From Jutongia huaianensis (lineage in GTDB: Bacteria > Bacillota > Clostridia > Lachnospirales > Lachnospiraceae): a stretch of DNA of 64,000 nucleotides. The notes under the pieces are model-generated. The model did not search any database. It saw only the letters and a list, made by a program, of their open reading frames with translations, and had not been told where the DNA came from. The position numbers were made by a program, and so were the translations under genes. This document shows positions 33,153 through 41,716 of this stretch, piece by piece (the stretch's first letter is position 1; the number at the start of each line of letters is the position of its first letter). Location: assembly GCF_014384985.1 (NCBI RefSeq), contig NZ_JACRSX010000002.1:186001-250000 (forward strand), written 5' to 3'.

Positions 33153-33244
33153 AGAAAAGGGAATGAAGTTCTCCCCCGATTTGATTCGAAACCGCTTTAT
33201 AAGCTGATGACTTCTGTGCTTCACAGGGGTTACCAGCTTTTTTT
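33153..33244 (+). promoter_or_regulatory. Fluoride riboswitch (crcB motif) with terminator
   Basis: The aptamer shows the conserved blocks in order: GGGAATGAAGTTCTCCC, then AACCGCT, then AAGCTGATGACTTCTG. The final block overlaps the 5' arm of a terminator (AAGCTG at 33201-33206 with CAGCTT at 33234-33239, then seven T to 33244). Fluoride binding would stabilise the pseudoknot, prevent the terminator and switch on the CLC-F gene. Confidence 0.92.
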
Positions 33245-33278
33245 GTATGAAAAATCACATGGAAACAGGAGGAATTAT

Positions 33279-34487
33279 ATGTTGTTACGGGCATATCAAA
33301 CAGGGAAAAATATCATACGTTCCATAGCAGCATCACTTTTGATCGGAGTGATCGTTGGGGCGATTGATGCCGTATTTGGAAGAGGACTTTTGGCAATCTC
33401 GGATTTCCGGACGGAACATTTTACATACCTGATCCCGTTTTTACCGATAGCGGGACTTCTGATCGTATGGATGTATCATCATTTCAGTGAGATAAGCACA
33501 AAGGGAATGACACTTGTCCTTGAAATGGGACAGGGAAAGCGAAAGGAAATTCCGATGTTGTTAGCACCTCTTGTGCTGGTTGGAACATGGATCACTCATC
33601 TGTTTGGGGGGAGTGCCGGCAGAGAGGGAGTAGCCGTTCAAATTGGAGCCGTTGTTTCCAGTCAGATCGAGCAGCGGTTTCATCTGTGCGGTGATAAAAA
33701 GAAAATGCTGATCACCGGTATGGCAGCAGGCTTTGGCGGTTTGTTTCAGACGCCTCTGGCAGCAGCCTTTTTTGCAATAGAAGTGATCACGGCAGGCAAA
33801 ATGGAATATGGAGCACTCTTGAATTCAATGGTGGCAGCCTATACCGCTTCTTATACTTCGCATTTTCTGGGACTTGCGAAGTTTGCCGTGCCGATTCAAT
33901 CCGCCTTAAATATGTCGCAGCCCTGTGTGCTTGGTCCGGTAATTATTTTCGGTGTGATCTTTGGATTGACAGGACGATTTTTTGCCGTATTATTAAAGTA
34001 TGCCAAAGAGAAAATGAGTCGTTTTTTTCGAAATCCATATGTGCGGATCGGACTGGTGTCAATTCCTCTGGCGATTATTTTAACCCTTCTTTATCAGGGG
34101 AGATACAGTGGTCTTGGCACTAATCTGATCGCAGCCGCATTTGAAGGGCAGACAATCTTTGCATATGACTGTCTGCTTAAAATATTATTGACAATTTTGA
34201 CACTTTCCATTGGATTTCAGGGAGGCGAGGTGACCCCGCTTTTTTCCATTGGAGCTTCGCTTGGCGTAATTGTTGGGAAAGTTTTTGGGCTGCCGCCGGA
34301 GGTATGTGCTGCATTGGGATATGCGGCCGTTTTTGGCAGTGCAACCAATACGCTGATAGCACCGGTGCTGATCGGTCTGGAGGTGTTTGGAACGGACAAT
34401 GCAGTGGTGCTTGTGCTGGTGTGCACCGTGGCCTATCTTGTGAATGGAAACCGGTCTATTTATACGGCACAGCAGCTGGAATGGTGA
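33279..34487 (+). CDS. CLC-F type fluoride/proton antiporter
   Basis: The 402-residue membrane protein has the CLC fold with about 10-12 helices. Its anion-pathway motif reads GGSAGREGVAVQIGAVV near residue 112, where GREG replaces the GxEGP/S of chloride channels; this variant marks the fluoride-exporting CLC-F branch. It should expel F- in exchange for H+. The fluoride riboswitch directly upstream agrees. The start is ATG 33279 with CAGGAGGA upstream; an in-frame ATG at 33207 lies within the riboswitch and is not usable as a start. Confidence 0.95.
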   Translation: MLLRAYQTGKNIIRSIAASLLIGVIVGAIDAVFGRGLLAISDFRTEHFTYLIPFLPIAGLLIVWMYHHFSEISTKGMTLVLEMGQGKRKEIPMLLAPLVLVGTWITHLFGGSAGREGVAVQIGAVVSSQIEQRFHLCGDKKKMLITGMAAGFGGLFQTPLAAAFFAIEVITAGKMEYGALLNSMVAAYTASYTSHFLGLAKFAVPIQSALNMSQPCVLGPVIIFGVIFGLTGRFFAVLLKYAKEKMSRFFRNPYVRIGLVSIPLAIILTLLYQGRYSGLGTNLIAAAFEGQTIFAYDCLLKILLTILTLSIGFQGGEVTPLFSIGASLGVIVGKVFGLPPEVCAALGYAAVFGSATNTLIAPVLIGLEVFGTDNAVVLVLVCTVAYLVNGNRSIYTAQQLEW

Positions 34488-34548
34488 ACAGATCAATAAA
34501 AAAATGCTATATTTGTAAAGCTATAAATATTGAAATGAGGTTCGTGTG

Positions 34549-35178
34549 ATGAAAACAAGAGAAGAAGCATTGAAATATGGATTATCCCTGCCGGATACTT
34601 ATCAGAATGCACCTTTTCATGATGATAACTGGCAGCTTGTCCGGGTAAAGGAAAGCAAAAAAGTTTTTTTGTGGACGTATGAGAGGGAAGGATATATTAA
34701 CCTGAATGTAAAGACAGATCCGGAATGGAGAGATTTCTGGAGAAGTGCTTATGATGCTGTGATTCCGGGCTGGCATCAGAACAAGGAGCATTGGAATACG
34801 ATCATACTGGATGGGAGCATTCCGGATCAGGACGTCAAACGGATGATCCGGGAAAGCTATGATCTGGTGTCAGACAGTCCTTCCAAACGGATCTATGAGG
34901 CGGTAAAACGGATACCAAGGGGAAAGGTAGCAACATACAGTCAGGTGGCAGCCATGGCGGGCAATCCGAGAATGTGTCGTGCCGTGGGAAATGCGCTGCA
35001 TCACAATCCCGATCCGGCAGGAATTCCATGCTACCGGGTAGTCAATGCCAAGGGAGAATTATCGGGGGCTTTCGCATTTGGCGGGGCAAATGAACAGGAG
35101 AAACGTCTGGAAGCAGACGGTATCCGGGTGGTAAATGGAAAAGTCGATCTGAAAGAATATGGCTATCAGGAAAAGTAA
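34549..35178 (+). CDS. MmcQ/YjbR domain fused to MGMT-like DNA alkyltransferase domain
   Basis: The 209-residue protein has an N-terminal MmcQ/YjbR-like DNA-binding domain (about 1-105, with WTYEREGYINLNVKTDPEW and GWHQNKEHW). The C-terminal part (about 110-200) is an MGMT/ATL domain: IPRGKVATYSQVAAMAG, an arginine finger in CRAVGNALHHNP, then IPCYRVVNAKGELSG. The usual PCHRV active site is PCYRV here: the methyl-accepting cysteine is kept but the activating histidine is tyrosine. It may therefore be a poor alkyl-acceptor or a damage sensor. Start ATG 34549 follows TGAGG; a GTG at 34546 is also possible. Confidence 0.85.
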   Translation: MKTREEALKYGLSLPDTYQNAPFHDDNWQLVRVKESKKVFLWTYEREGYINLNVKTDPEWRDFWRSAYDAVIPGWHQNKEHWNTIILDGSIPDQDVKRMIRESYDLVSDSPSKRIYEAVKRIPRGKVATYSQVAAMAGNPRMCRAVGNALHHNPDPAGIPCYRVVNAKGELSGAFAFGGANEQEKRLEADGIRVVNGKVDLKEYGYQEK

Positions 35179-35212
35179 ACCGGAATATAACACAATAGCA
35201 GATTATATTCCA

Positions 35213-36136
35213 TCAATCCGGCAGACTTGGGATCAGCTCTACATAGACCTGATCAAAGGACTTCCTTAACTCCTCCCGGATTTCATTGCGAAGCTGCAGC
35301 AGGATCTTTGTATTGATCAGATTGTTGTGGCTTGTCATATAGATTTCCACCCAGGTTTTGCGGCCGGTCTGGATCACATCAAGAAATTCGATGTCATAAT
35401 GAACTTTATCCATATGATGCTCTGCCACATGGCGGATCGTGTCCATAATTTCCTCCTCCGGTGCAAATAACACCAGACTTTTGAGATTGGAGATGATCAT
35501 TTTGACCGGTTCCACCAGAAGAAGACAGGCCATAATAATGGCAACCACCGGATCAATATATGCGGCGAGCCGGGCATAGTCTGTGCGGTGAAGGATCATC
35601 TGTACAAAAAAGGCGATAGAAACACCGAGACTGGAGATCACATCCAGCTTCCAGATATATATTTCCGCCTTGATGGTCAGGGAAGCATAACGCCGGCTGA
35701 AATAGTGAAGCAGCAGATAAATGATCAGACACCCCAGACAGACAGCAAGCTCAAAGAAAGCGATCCGGCCGCCATCGACCTGACGGCCGCCGTGCATCAT
35801 GACAAGAATATTATCCCAGATCAGACGGACAGTGATTGCCAGCAGGACACAGTATTTAATTACTACAAAAAGAGATTCCACCTGGGAAAATCCATAAGGT
35901 CTTTTTTCGGTGACGGGTTTGTAGAGAAGAGGAACCAGCAGCAGAAAGGGACCGATCATGATCAGATCCGTTACATCAAAGATGCAGTCCATCAACAGGG
36001 AATGGGATTTCGTCAGATATGCCATGATTCCCTCGGACAGCATAAAAAGGATACTGCCGATCAGGGAAATATTCATAATCCTTTTTTCGTTTTTCATTTT
36101 ACTCTCGTTTTTCACTTTTTTACCAGCCTCTCGCAT
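35213..36136 (-). CDS. Cation diffusion facilitator (CDF) family efflux protein
   Basis: The 307-residue protein has six hydrophobic helices over about 20-220 and a C-terminal cytosolic metal-binding domain (about 225-307) of the ferredoxin-like CDF type. Metal ligands of helix II are seen as D-x-x-x-D in MDCIFDVTD near residue 53. In helix V the equivalent KLDVISS keeps the aspartate but not the usual histidine. Members export Zn2+, Mn2+, Fe2+ or Co2+ by H+ exchange. It lies 44 bases after the YitT gene on the same strand and is likely co-transcribed. The start is uncertain, with candidates at 36136, 36097 and 36076, none with an ideal ribosome site. Confidence 0.85.
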   Translation of the reverse strand: MREAGKKVKNESKMKNEKRIMNISLIGSILFMLSEGIMAYLTKSHSLLMDCIFDVTDLIMIGPFLLLVPLLYKPVTEKRPYGFSQVESLFVVIKYCVLLAITVRLIWDNILVMMHGGRQVDGGRIAFFELAVCLGCLIIYLLLHYFSRRYASLTIKAEIYIWKLDVISSLGVSIAFFVQMILHRTDYARLAAYIDPVVAIIMACLLLVEPVKMIISNLKSLVLFAPEEEIMDTIRHVAEHHMDKVHYDIEFLDVIQTGRKTWVEIYMTSHNNLINTKILLQLRNEIREELRKSFDQVYVELIPSLPD

Positions 36137-36180
36137 GTTTTATTTTATTCTGATTTGCGTTTTATTTTTATGTTTTTCTT

Positions 36181-37059
36181 TTACAGATGTTTTTCATATT
36201 TACCGCCGATACCAATGCCGTCCTTTTCTACGATAAATGCGTGTTCGTCAATCTGGCGAAGTTCCCGGCGCAGATGGGCACATTCATATTTGGACAGGAT
36301 TGCCATCACCATGAAGGTTTTGCCCTCAGTATAACCGCCCCTTGCTTCCCACCAGGTCGCATCCCGGTTAAAAGCATTTACAATATAGTCCATAATCTTT
36401 ATCGGATTGTTTTTGGTAAAGATCAGAACTTCGGTATTAATATTCTGGGTGTGTGCTTTGTCGGTCATAAGCGTGCTGACTGCCGAGTAAATAATACAGT
36501 AAATGGCGGTCTGTACACCAAACAGGACAGCACAGATTGCATAAATGACAGCATTGACACAAAGAGAAATACGTCCTACACTGAAATTTTTAAAATGTTT
36601 CGTAAAGTACATTCCGATAATATCAAGACCACCGCTGGAGCCGCCTGCCCGCAGAGCAATACCGATACCGGAGCCGGCGATGATGCCGCCGATCATACTG
36701 GCTGTCAGGGTGTCTCCAACTAATGGAGTAGAGGGAATCGGCAGAAAGCTCAGGAAGATCGTCTGGCTGATGACACAGATCAGGGTACGGGCAAAAAAGG
36801 ACTTGCTCACATAATACCAGGCAATAAAGCAGAGCGGGATATTGAGCAGCATATTGATGATGCCGGCAATATCGGTGGTGCCGGAAAATACATGAAGATA
36901 TTTTACAAGAAGAGTACGGATCAGCTGGCTGATGCCGAGCATTCCGCCGTTGTACAGGTCTGCCGGAACGATAAAGAAATTAATGCCGGCGGAAAAGATC
37001 AGCATTCCGGTAACTGCCATTGCTAATTTACCCAAAAAATCTTTTTGCTTCTGTTTCAT
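36181..37059 (-). CDS. YitT family membrane protein (DUF2179)
   Basis: The 292-residue protein has five or six hydrophobic helices in its first 200 residues (GMLIFSAGINFFIVPADLYNG at the start, cut here by normal loops) and a C-terminal cytosolic DUF2179 domain (about 225-285, with GYTEGKTFMVMAILSKYE and a RQIDEHAFI strand). The family's transport substrate is unsettled. AAGGAGGAGATATCT precedes the ATG. The downstream CDF gene is probably in the same operon. Divergent from the PurF-like gene. Confidence 0.9.
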   Translation of the reverse strand: MKQKQKDFLGKLAMAVTGMLIFSAGINFFIVPADLYNGGMLGISQLIRTLLVKYLHVFSGTTDIAGIINMLLNIPLCFIAWYYVSKSFFARTLICVISQTIFLSFLPIPSTPLVGDTLTASMIGGIIAGSGIGIALRAGGSSGGLDIIGMYFTKHFKNFSVGRISLCVNAVIYAICAVLFGVQTAIYCIIYSAVSTLMTDKAHTQNINTEVLIFTKNNPIKIMDYIVNAFNRDATWWEARGGYTEGKTFMVMAILSKYECAHLRRELRQIDEHAFIVEKDGIGIGGKYEKHL

Positions 37060-37213
37060 AGATATCTCCTCCTTGTTCGGGGACTATCCTGTTGATAAGG
37101 GATTCGTTCCTGCGTTATGGGTTTATTATAACCGATATAGTTCCTGTTGAAAACCTTTCTTTGTTTTGGTAAAATATTAAACAGACTTGCAAGAAACTGG
37201 AAAACGTGAAAAT

Positions 37214-37242
37214 GTCTGCATTCCGGTGCACCGAATGTGGAC
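37214..37242 (+). other. Hairpin in the PurF-like gene leader
   Basis: GTCTGCATT (37214-37222) pairs with AATGTGGAC (37234-37242), closing an inner CGGTGCACCG palindrome. There is no T run, so it is not a terminator. It lies in the 280-base gap between the divergent YitT and PurF-like genes and could be an operator or RNA stem. No clear consensus promoter was seen there. Confidence 0.35.
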
Positions 37243-37339
37243 AGGATAATGAGATGGAAACGGCACGTTTTATGTGTAAAATCATACGTAAATATCTTAT
37301 AAAATATTATACAAATGAGTGCACGGAAAGAGGAGAGAC

Positions 37340-38746
37340 ATGGGCGGATTTTTTGGAGTAGCGTCAAAGCAGGACTGCGTATTTGATCTTTTTTTTGGAA
37401 TTGACTATCATTCCCATCTGGGAACAAGACGAGGAGGAATGGCGGTATATAAGGATGGTACCTTTAATCGTTCAATCCACAATATTGAGAATGCACCATT
37501 CCGGACAAAGTTTGACAAAGATGTACAGGAAATGAAGGGAGAGATGGGTATTGGCTGCATTTCGGATTTTGAGCCACAGCCGTTGATCATTCGTTCCCAT
37601 CATGGTACTTATGCAATTACCACAGTCAGCAAGATCAATAATCAGAATGAACTGACACAGAACCTGTTTGAGCAGGGACAGGCTCATTTCCTGGAGATGA
37701 GTGGTGGAGATATCAATGCGACAGAGCTTGTGGCGGCACTGATCAACCAAAAGGAGAATCTGATCGAGGGAATCCGGTATGCGCTGGAGCAGGTAGATGG
37801 TTCCCTGTCTCTTTTGCTGATGACACCGGCAGGCATTTATGCAGCCAGAGATAAGTACGGCAGAACACCGATCATTATTGGAAAGAATGAGCAGGGCTTC
37901 TGCGCGACATTTGAGAGCTTCGCATACAAAAATCTCGGATATGAGGATTATAAGGAGCTGGGACCGGGAGAGATTGATGTTATAACATCGGAGCAGTGTC
38001 TGACACTGGTACATCCCGGCAAGGAGATGAAAATCTGTACCTTCCTCTGGGTATATTACGGCTATCCGGCAAGCTCCTATGAGGGAATCAGTGTTGAGCG
38101 GATGCGTTACAACTGTGGAGCCAAAATGGCAGCCAGAGATAATGTAAAGCCGGATATTGTTGCGGGTGTTCCGGACTCCGGTGTAGCGCATGCCATCGGT
38201 TATGCCAATGCCTCCGGGATTCCGTTTTCCAGACCGTTTATTAAATATACACCGACCTGGCCACGTTCCTTTATGCCAACGATCCAGAGCCGTCGTAATC
38301 TGATCGCCAAGATGAAGCTGTTAGCAGTACAGGATCTGATCAAGGACAAAAGTCTGCTGCTGATTGATGATTCCATTGTCCGTGGCACACAGCTTCGTGA
38401 GACAACAGAGTTTCTGTATCAGAGTGGAGCAAAAGAGGTACATATCCGTCCGGCATGTCCGCCACTGGTATATGGATGTAAATATCTGAATTTCTCCCGT
38501 TCCTCCTCTGAGATGGACCTCATCACCAGACGCATGATCGAGAGACTGGAGGGCACTGAGGTGACAGACGAGATCCTGCAGGAATATACCGATCCGGAGT
38601 CTCCAAAGTATGAGCAGATGGTTGAGGAGATCCGCAAAGAACTTAACTTTACATCACTTCGTTTTAATCGTCTGGACGATATGCTGGATGCAGTGGAAAT
38701 TGACCGCTGCAAGCTTTGTACTTACTGCTGGGACGGCAAGGAATAA
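37340..38746 (+). CDS. Amidophosphoribosyltransferase-like protein lacking the nucleophilic cysteine
   Basis: The 468-residue protein has the PurF plan: an N-terminal class II glutaminase fold (about 1-230) and a C-terminal phosphoribosyltransferase domain with LLLIDDSIVRGTQLRETTEF near residue 340, the PRPP loop. In PurF the residue after Met is the catalytic cysteine (CGI-x-G). Here the start is MGGFFGV, so the nucleophile is glycine, and the HRGQ-type substrate motif reads TRRGGMAV. Glutamine-dependent ammonia release is therefore unlikely. It may use free ammonia, act on another amide donor with help from a partner, or have another role. The C-terminus carries CKLCTYC, a possible metal or cluster site. 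AGAGGAGAG precedes ATG 37340. Confidence 0.82.
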   Translation: MGGFFGVASKQDCVFDLFFGIDYHSHLGTRRGGMAVYKDGTFNRSIHNIENAPFRTKFDKDVQEMKGEMGIGCISDFEPQPLIIRSHHGTYAITTVSKINNQNELTQNLFEQGQAHFLEMSGGDINATELVAALINQKENLIEGIRYALEQVDGSLSLLLMTPAGIYAARDKYGRTPIIIGKNEQGFCATFESFAYKNLGYEDYKELGPGEIDVITSEQCLTLVHPGKEMKICTFLWVYYGYPASSYEGISVERMRYNCGAKMAARDNVKPDIVAGVPDSGVAHAIGYANASGIPFSRPFIKYTPTWPRSFMPTIQSRRNLIAKMKLLAVQDLIKDKSLLLIDDSIVRGTQLRETTEFLYQSGAKEVHIRPACPPLVYGCKYLNFSRSSSEMDLITRRMIERLEGTEVTDEILQEYTDPESPKYEQMVEEIRKELNFTSLRFNRLDDMLDAVEIDRCKLCTYCWDGKE

Positions 38747-38826
38747 GATACAAAGCAGTTTAACCACAAATGTGCCCATGAAATTATAGATAAAAGAATG
38801 CAATAAAATAAACAGGATGACAAAAA

Positions 38827-38848
38827 GTTTCATTAGCATAAATGAAAC
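38827..38848 (+). repeat. Inverted repeat GTTTCATT/AATGAAAC upstream of the T-box promoter
   Basis: An 8-base perfect inverted repeat with a 6-base gap lies 36 bases before the -35 box of the cstA transcript. It lacks a T run. It could be the operator of a repressor or, less likely, a weak end for the PurF-like transcript. Confidence 0.35.
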
Positions 38849-38883
38849 GTGAATAAATTTCATCTTTAGAATTAAAAAAACTC

Positions 38884-38912
38884 TTGACAACAAAAAAACA
38901 AAGTGGTATCTT
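38884..38912 (+). promoter_or_regulatory. Sigma-A promoter of the T-box/cstA transcript
   Basis: TTGACA (38884-38889) and TATCTT (38907-38912) are 17 bases apart, about 420 bases before the cstA start codon. The distance is filled by a T-box leader. Confidence 0.75.
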
Positions 38913-38918
38913 TTTTCT

Positions 38919-39250
38919 CGAACAAAAACAAATTCGATGAACAGAACAGGGTTTTCTTGATCGGAACGCATTGCAGAGAGCTGTCGGCAGGTGTGAGACA
39001 GTATGCAGATAAGAGAGCTATCCTCTGTGAGAAGTGCACTGAAATGGCAGAGCGATTTGCGACGGTAGGTGTCACCGGGATTCTCCCGTTATAGAGAAGC
39101 TTATTGAGGGGCTATCATTGACTGATACGCTGGGAGATAAGGCAGAGAGGTCGCGTGAAGCGGCAAATAAAGTGGTACCGCGGAAGAATATCAGCTTTCG
39201 TCTTTAAATAAAATGTTAGAAGCATTTTGTTTGGGACGGAAGCTTTTTTA
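38919..39250 (+). promoter_or_regulatory. T-box leader upstream of cstA
   Basis: The conserved T-box core GTGGTACCGCG lies at 39172-39182 (sequence AAAGTGGTACCGCGGAA). Stem I elements (AGAGAGCTGT, GGTG, and AGACAG) lie at about 38970-39005. A terminator follows: AGCTTTCGTC (39193-39202) with GACGGAAGCT (39235-39244), then six T. Uncharged tRNA would stabilise the antiterminator and turn on cstA. The specifier triplet is not certain: GCT (Ala) followed by A, or TAT (Tyr), in the GAGAGCTATCC segment are the candidates. Confidence 0.9.
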
Positions 39251-39333
39251 ATTTTGAGAAAACGGAATATTAACTCTAAATTAAAATATTTCGTGGCCAG
39301 ACAGCACAGGAACACATCAAAGGAGGAATTCAA

Positions 39334-41022
39334 ATGAATGGATTAGTAATCGTATTGATCAGTATTGTTGCTCTTGGTGCGGGTTATCTTTTCTATGGAA
39401 GATGGCTTGCCAGAAAATGGGGGCTGGACGAGAAGGCAAAGACGCCGGCTTATCAGTTTGAGGATGGAGAGGATTATGTACCATCTTCTAAATTTACCGT
39501 ATTTTCCCATCAGTTTTCATCCATCGCCGGAGCTGGCCCTGTCACGGGACCGATTCTTGCATCTGTATTTGGATGGGTGCCGGTTTTGTTATGGCTGATC
39601 ATCGGTGGACTTTTCTTCGGAGCTGTTCAGGATTTCGGTTCCCTGTATGCTTCCGTTAAGAACGAAGGAAAGTCTATGGGCATGATCATTGAGAAATATA
39701 TTGGTAAGGCAGGAAGAAAGCTGTTTATGCTGTTCTGCTGGTTATTCACTCTGCTGGTAATCGCAGCATTTACCGATATGGTTGCAGGTACCTTCGTTGG
39801 TAAGGGACTGGAGGACAGCTCCGTTGCTTATGCAAACTCTGCAGCCGCTTCTATTTCTATGCTGTTTATTCTGGTGGCAGTCGTATTTGGACTGATCCAG
39901 AAAAAGGTTGGAAAGATGAACGAGATTGTGAAAGCAATCGTAGCGATCGCCCTTCTGGTTGTTATGTTTGCAATTGGTATGCACCTTCCAATCTATCAGA
40001 CAAAGTCAGCATGGATCTATATCATCATGATTTATCTGTTCTTAGCATCCGTTATGCCAATGTGGCTTCTGATGCAGCCTAGAGATTATATGACAACCTT
40101 TATGCTGTTAGGTATGATCATCGGTGCAGTTGTTGGTGTTCTTTTTGCACATCCAACCATGAAGCTGAATGCATACAATGGATTTAATGTTGGCGGGAGC
40201 AGTCTTTTCCCAACACTGTTTGTAACTATCGCCTGTGGTGCAGTATCCGGTTTCCACAGCCTTGTTTCTTCCGGTACATCATCAAAGACAGTCAGCAATG
40301 AAAAGGATATGCCAATGATCGGTTATGGTGCTATGATCGTGGAATCTCTTCTGGGTGTTGTAGCCCTGGTTGTTGTAGGTGCCGTTGCTGTCAATGGTAC
40401 AAAGCCGGATGGTACACCATTTGCAATTTTCTCAGCCGGTGTTGCAGGCTTCCTTGAGAAAATGGGAGTACCGGTACAGCTTGCAACTGTATTTATGACA
40501 ATGTGTGTCTCTGCTCTGGCACTGACTTCTCTGGACTCTGTTGCCCGTATCGGTAGAATGTCCTTCCAGGAGCTGTTCCTTGGAGATACTACAGATACCG
40601 CAAAGATGACTCCGGCACAGAAGGTTTTGACCAATAAATATTTTGCAACAGTTGTAACATTATTCTTTGGTTATCTGCTGACACTGGGTGGTTACAACAA
40701 CGTATGGCCGCTGTTTGGTTCTGCAAACCAGCTTCTTGCCGCACTGGTACTGATCGCGCTTTCCGTATTCTTAAAGACGACAGGAAGAACAGGCTGGACA
40801 CTTTATGTTCCAATGTTTGTAATGCTTGCCGTTACCTTTACCGCACTGGTTCAGAAGACCATTGCTCTGGTAGCCAATATCTCTGCCGGTCAGGCAACCT
40901 TCCTGGTAGATGGTCTTCAGCTTATCGTAGCAATCCTGTTAATGGTACTTGGTGTCCTTGTGGCATTCAGCTGTTTTAGAAAGCTTAGTGAGATTCATTC
41001 AAAGCAGGATGCAGCAGAGTAA
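39334..41022 (+). CDS. cstA: CstA family carbon-starvation / peptide or pyruvate transporter
   Basis: The 562-residue membrane protein has about 15-16 hydrophobic segments and the CstA features: SHQFSSIAGAGPVTGPILA near residue 58, FHSLVSSGTSSKTVSNEKD near residue 308, and SLDSVARIGR in the C-terminal third. CstA proteins move small peptides or pyruvate into the cell during nutrient shortage. Control by a T-box, which senses an uncharged tRNA, fits import of an amino-acid source. Its 3' end overlaps the convergent Crp-family gene by 38 bases. AAGGAGG precedes the start. Confidence 0.93.
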   Translation: MNGLVIVLISIVALGAGYLFYGRWLARKWGLDEKAKTPAYQFEDGEDYVPSSKFTVFSHQFSSIAGAGPVTGPILASVFGWVPVLLWLIIGGLFFGAVQDFGSLYASVKNEGKSMGMIIEKYIGKAGRKLFMLFCWLFTLLVIAAFTDMVAGTFVGKGLEDSSVAYANSAAASISMLFILVAVVFGLIQKKVGKMNEIVKAIVAIALLVVMFAIGMHLPIYQTKSAWIYIIMIYLFLASVMPMWLLMQPRDYMTTFMLLGMIIGAVVGVLFAHPTMKLNAYNGFNVGGSSLFPTLFVTIACGAVSGFHSLVSSGTSSKTVSNEKDMPMIGYGAMIVESLLGVVALVVVGAVAVNGTKPDGTPFAIFSAGVAGFLEKMGVPVQLATVFMTMCVSALALTSLDSVARIGRMSFQELFLGDTTDTAKMTPAQKVLTNKYFATVVTLFFGYLLTLGGYNNVWPLFGSANQLLAALVLIALSVFLKTTGRTGWTLYVPMFVMLAVTFTALVQKTIALVANISAGQATFLVDGLQLIVAILLMVLGVLVAFSCFRKLSEIHSKQDAAE

Positions 41023-41650
41023 ACTGATTTTTGTGAAATATAATGAGTCCTTCATCCCGCATTTTTCCAAGCTCTTTGGAGAGGGCACTTCGGTCCAGAT
41101 TCAGATAATCGGCCATCTGCTGGCGGTTAAACGGAATCTGGAAACTGGAGCTGCCGGTCTTTCCGGCCTGGGAGGAAAGGTAAGTCAGTAGCCGCTCCCG
41201 TATGGTTTTCGGACTGGTACAAAAAATGCGGTGGGAGAGGGTAAGATTTTTTCGTATCGAAATGCTGAGCATATTGCTCAGCATTTTTTGATGCCAGGAA
41301 TATCCGGACAGAGTGGGATCATGGAGAAACTCCATATCCATAAAAAGAATACGACAGTCGCTGGCAGCTGCCACATCCACCATCATAGGCTCATGACAGA
41401 GGGAATAGGTTTCGGCAAAAACTCCGCCGGCCTCCACATTACTCAAAAGACTGGTATTTCCCCAGAAATCCGTGGTTTCAATGTGAACACTGCCGGAAAG
41501 GACGATACCTGTCTCGGTGACAAGATCTCCGAAATGAAAAATTATGGTATTTTTTTTGATATTTTTTTCGTGGATCCGTGTATGCATTTTTAAAGCTTCC
41601 AGTTCTTCTTCGGAAAGACTGCCAAAGATAGGATGTATCATATTTTTCAT
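40985..41650 (-). CDS. Crp/Fnr family transcriptional regulator
   Basis: The 221-residue regulator has an N-terminal cyclic-nucleotide-binding-like beta-barrel (about 20-130, with GIVLSGSVHIE and GGVFAETYSL). A C-terminal winged helix-turn-helix follows (about 150-215, with QMADYLNLDRSALSKELGKM as recognition motif). The ligand-contact R-x-x-x-L motif of CRP is not apparent, and no Fnr cysteine cluster is present, so the effector is unknown. It converges on cstA, sharing 38 bases of 3' sequence. A divergent or downstream target is not evident. GAAAGGAAA precedes the ATG. Confidence 0.9.
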   Translation of the reverse strand: MKNMIHPIFGSLSEEELEALKMHTRIHEKNIKKNTIIFHFGDLVTETGIVLSGSVHIETTDFWGNTSLLSNVEAGGVFAETYSLCHEPMMVDVAAASDCRILFMDMEFLHDPTLSGYSWHQKMLSNMLSISIRKNLTLSHRIFCTSPKTIRERLLTYLSSQAGKTGSSSFQIPFNRQQMADYLNLDRSALSKELGKMRDEGLIIFHKNQFTLLHPALNESH

Positions 41651-41716
41651 AAGGTTATTTCCTTTCTGGATCTGAAATGATCCGGTATGGCATATGCCGG
41701 AGGATGATATTGTTCA

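Noticed and set aside
35182..35211. GGAATATAA/TTATATTCC inverted repeat between MGMT-like and CDF genes
   Set aside because: It could be a bidirectional terminator, but no T run follows on either strand, so it is not listed as a feature.
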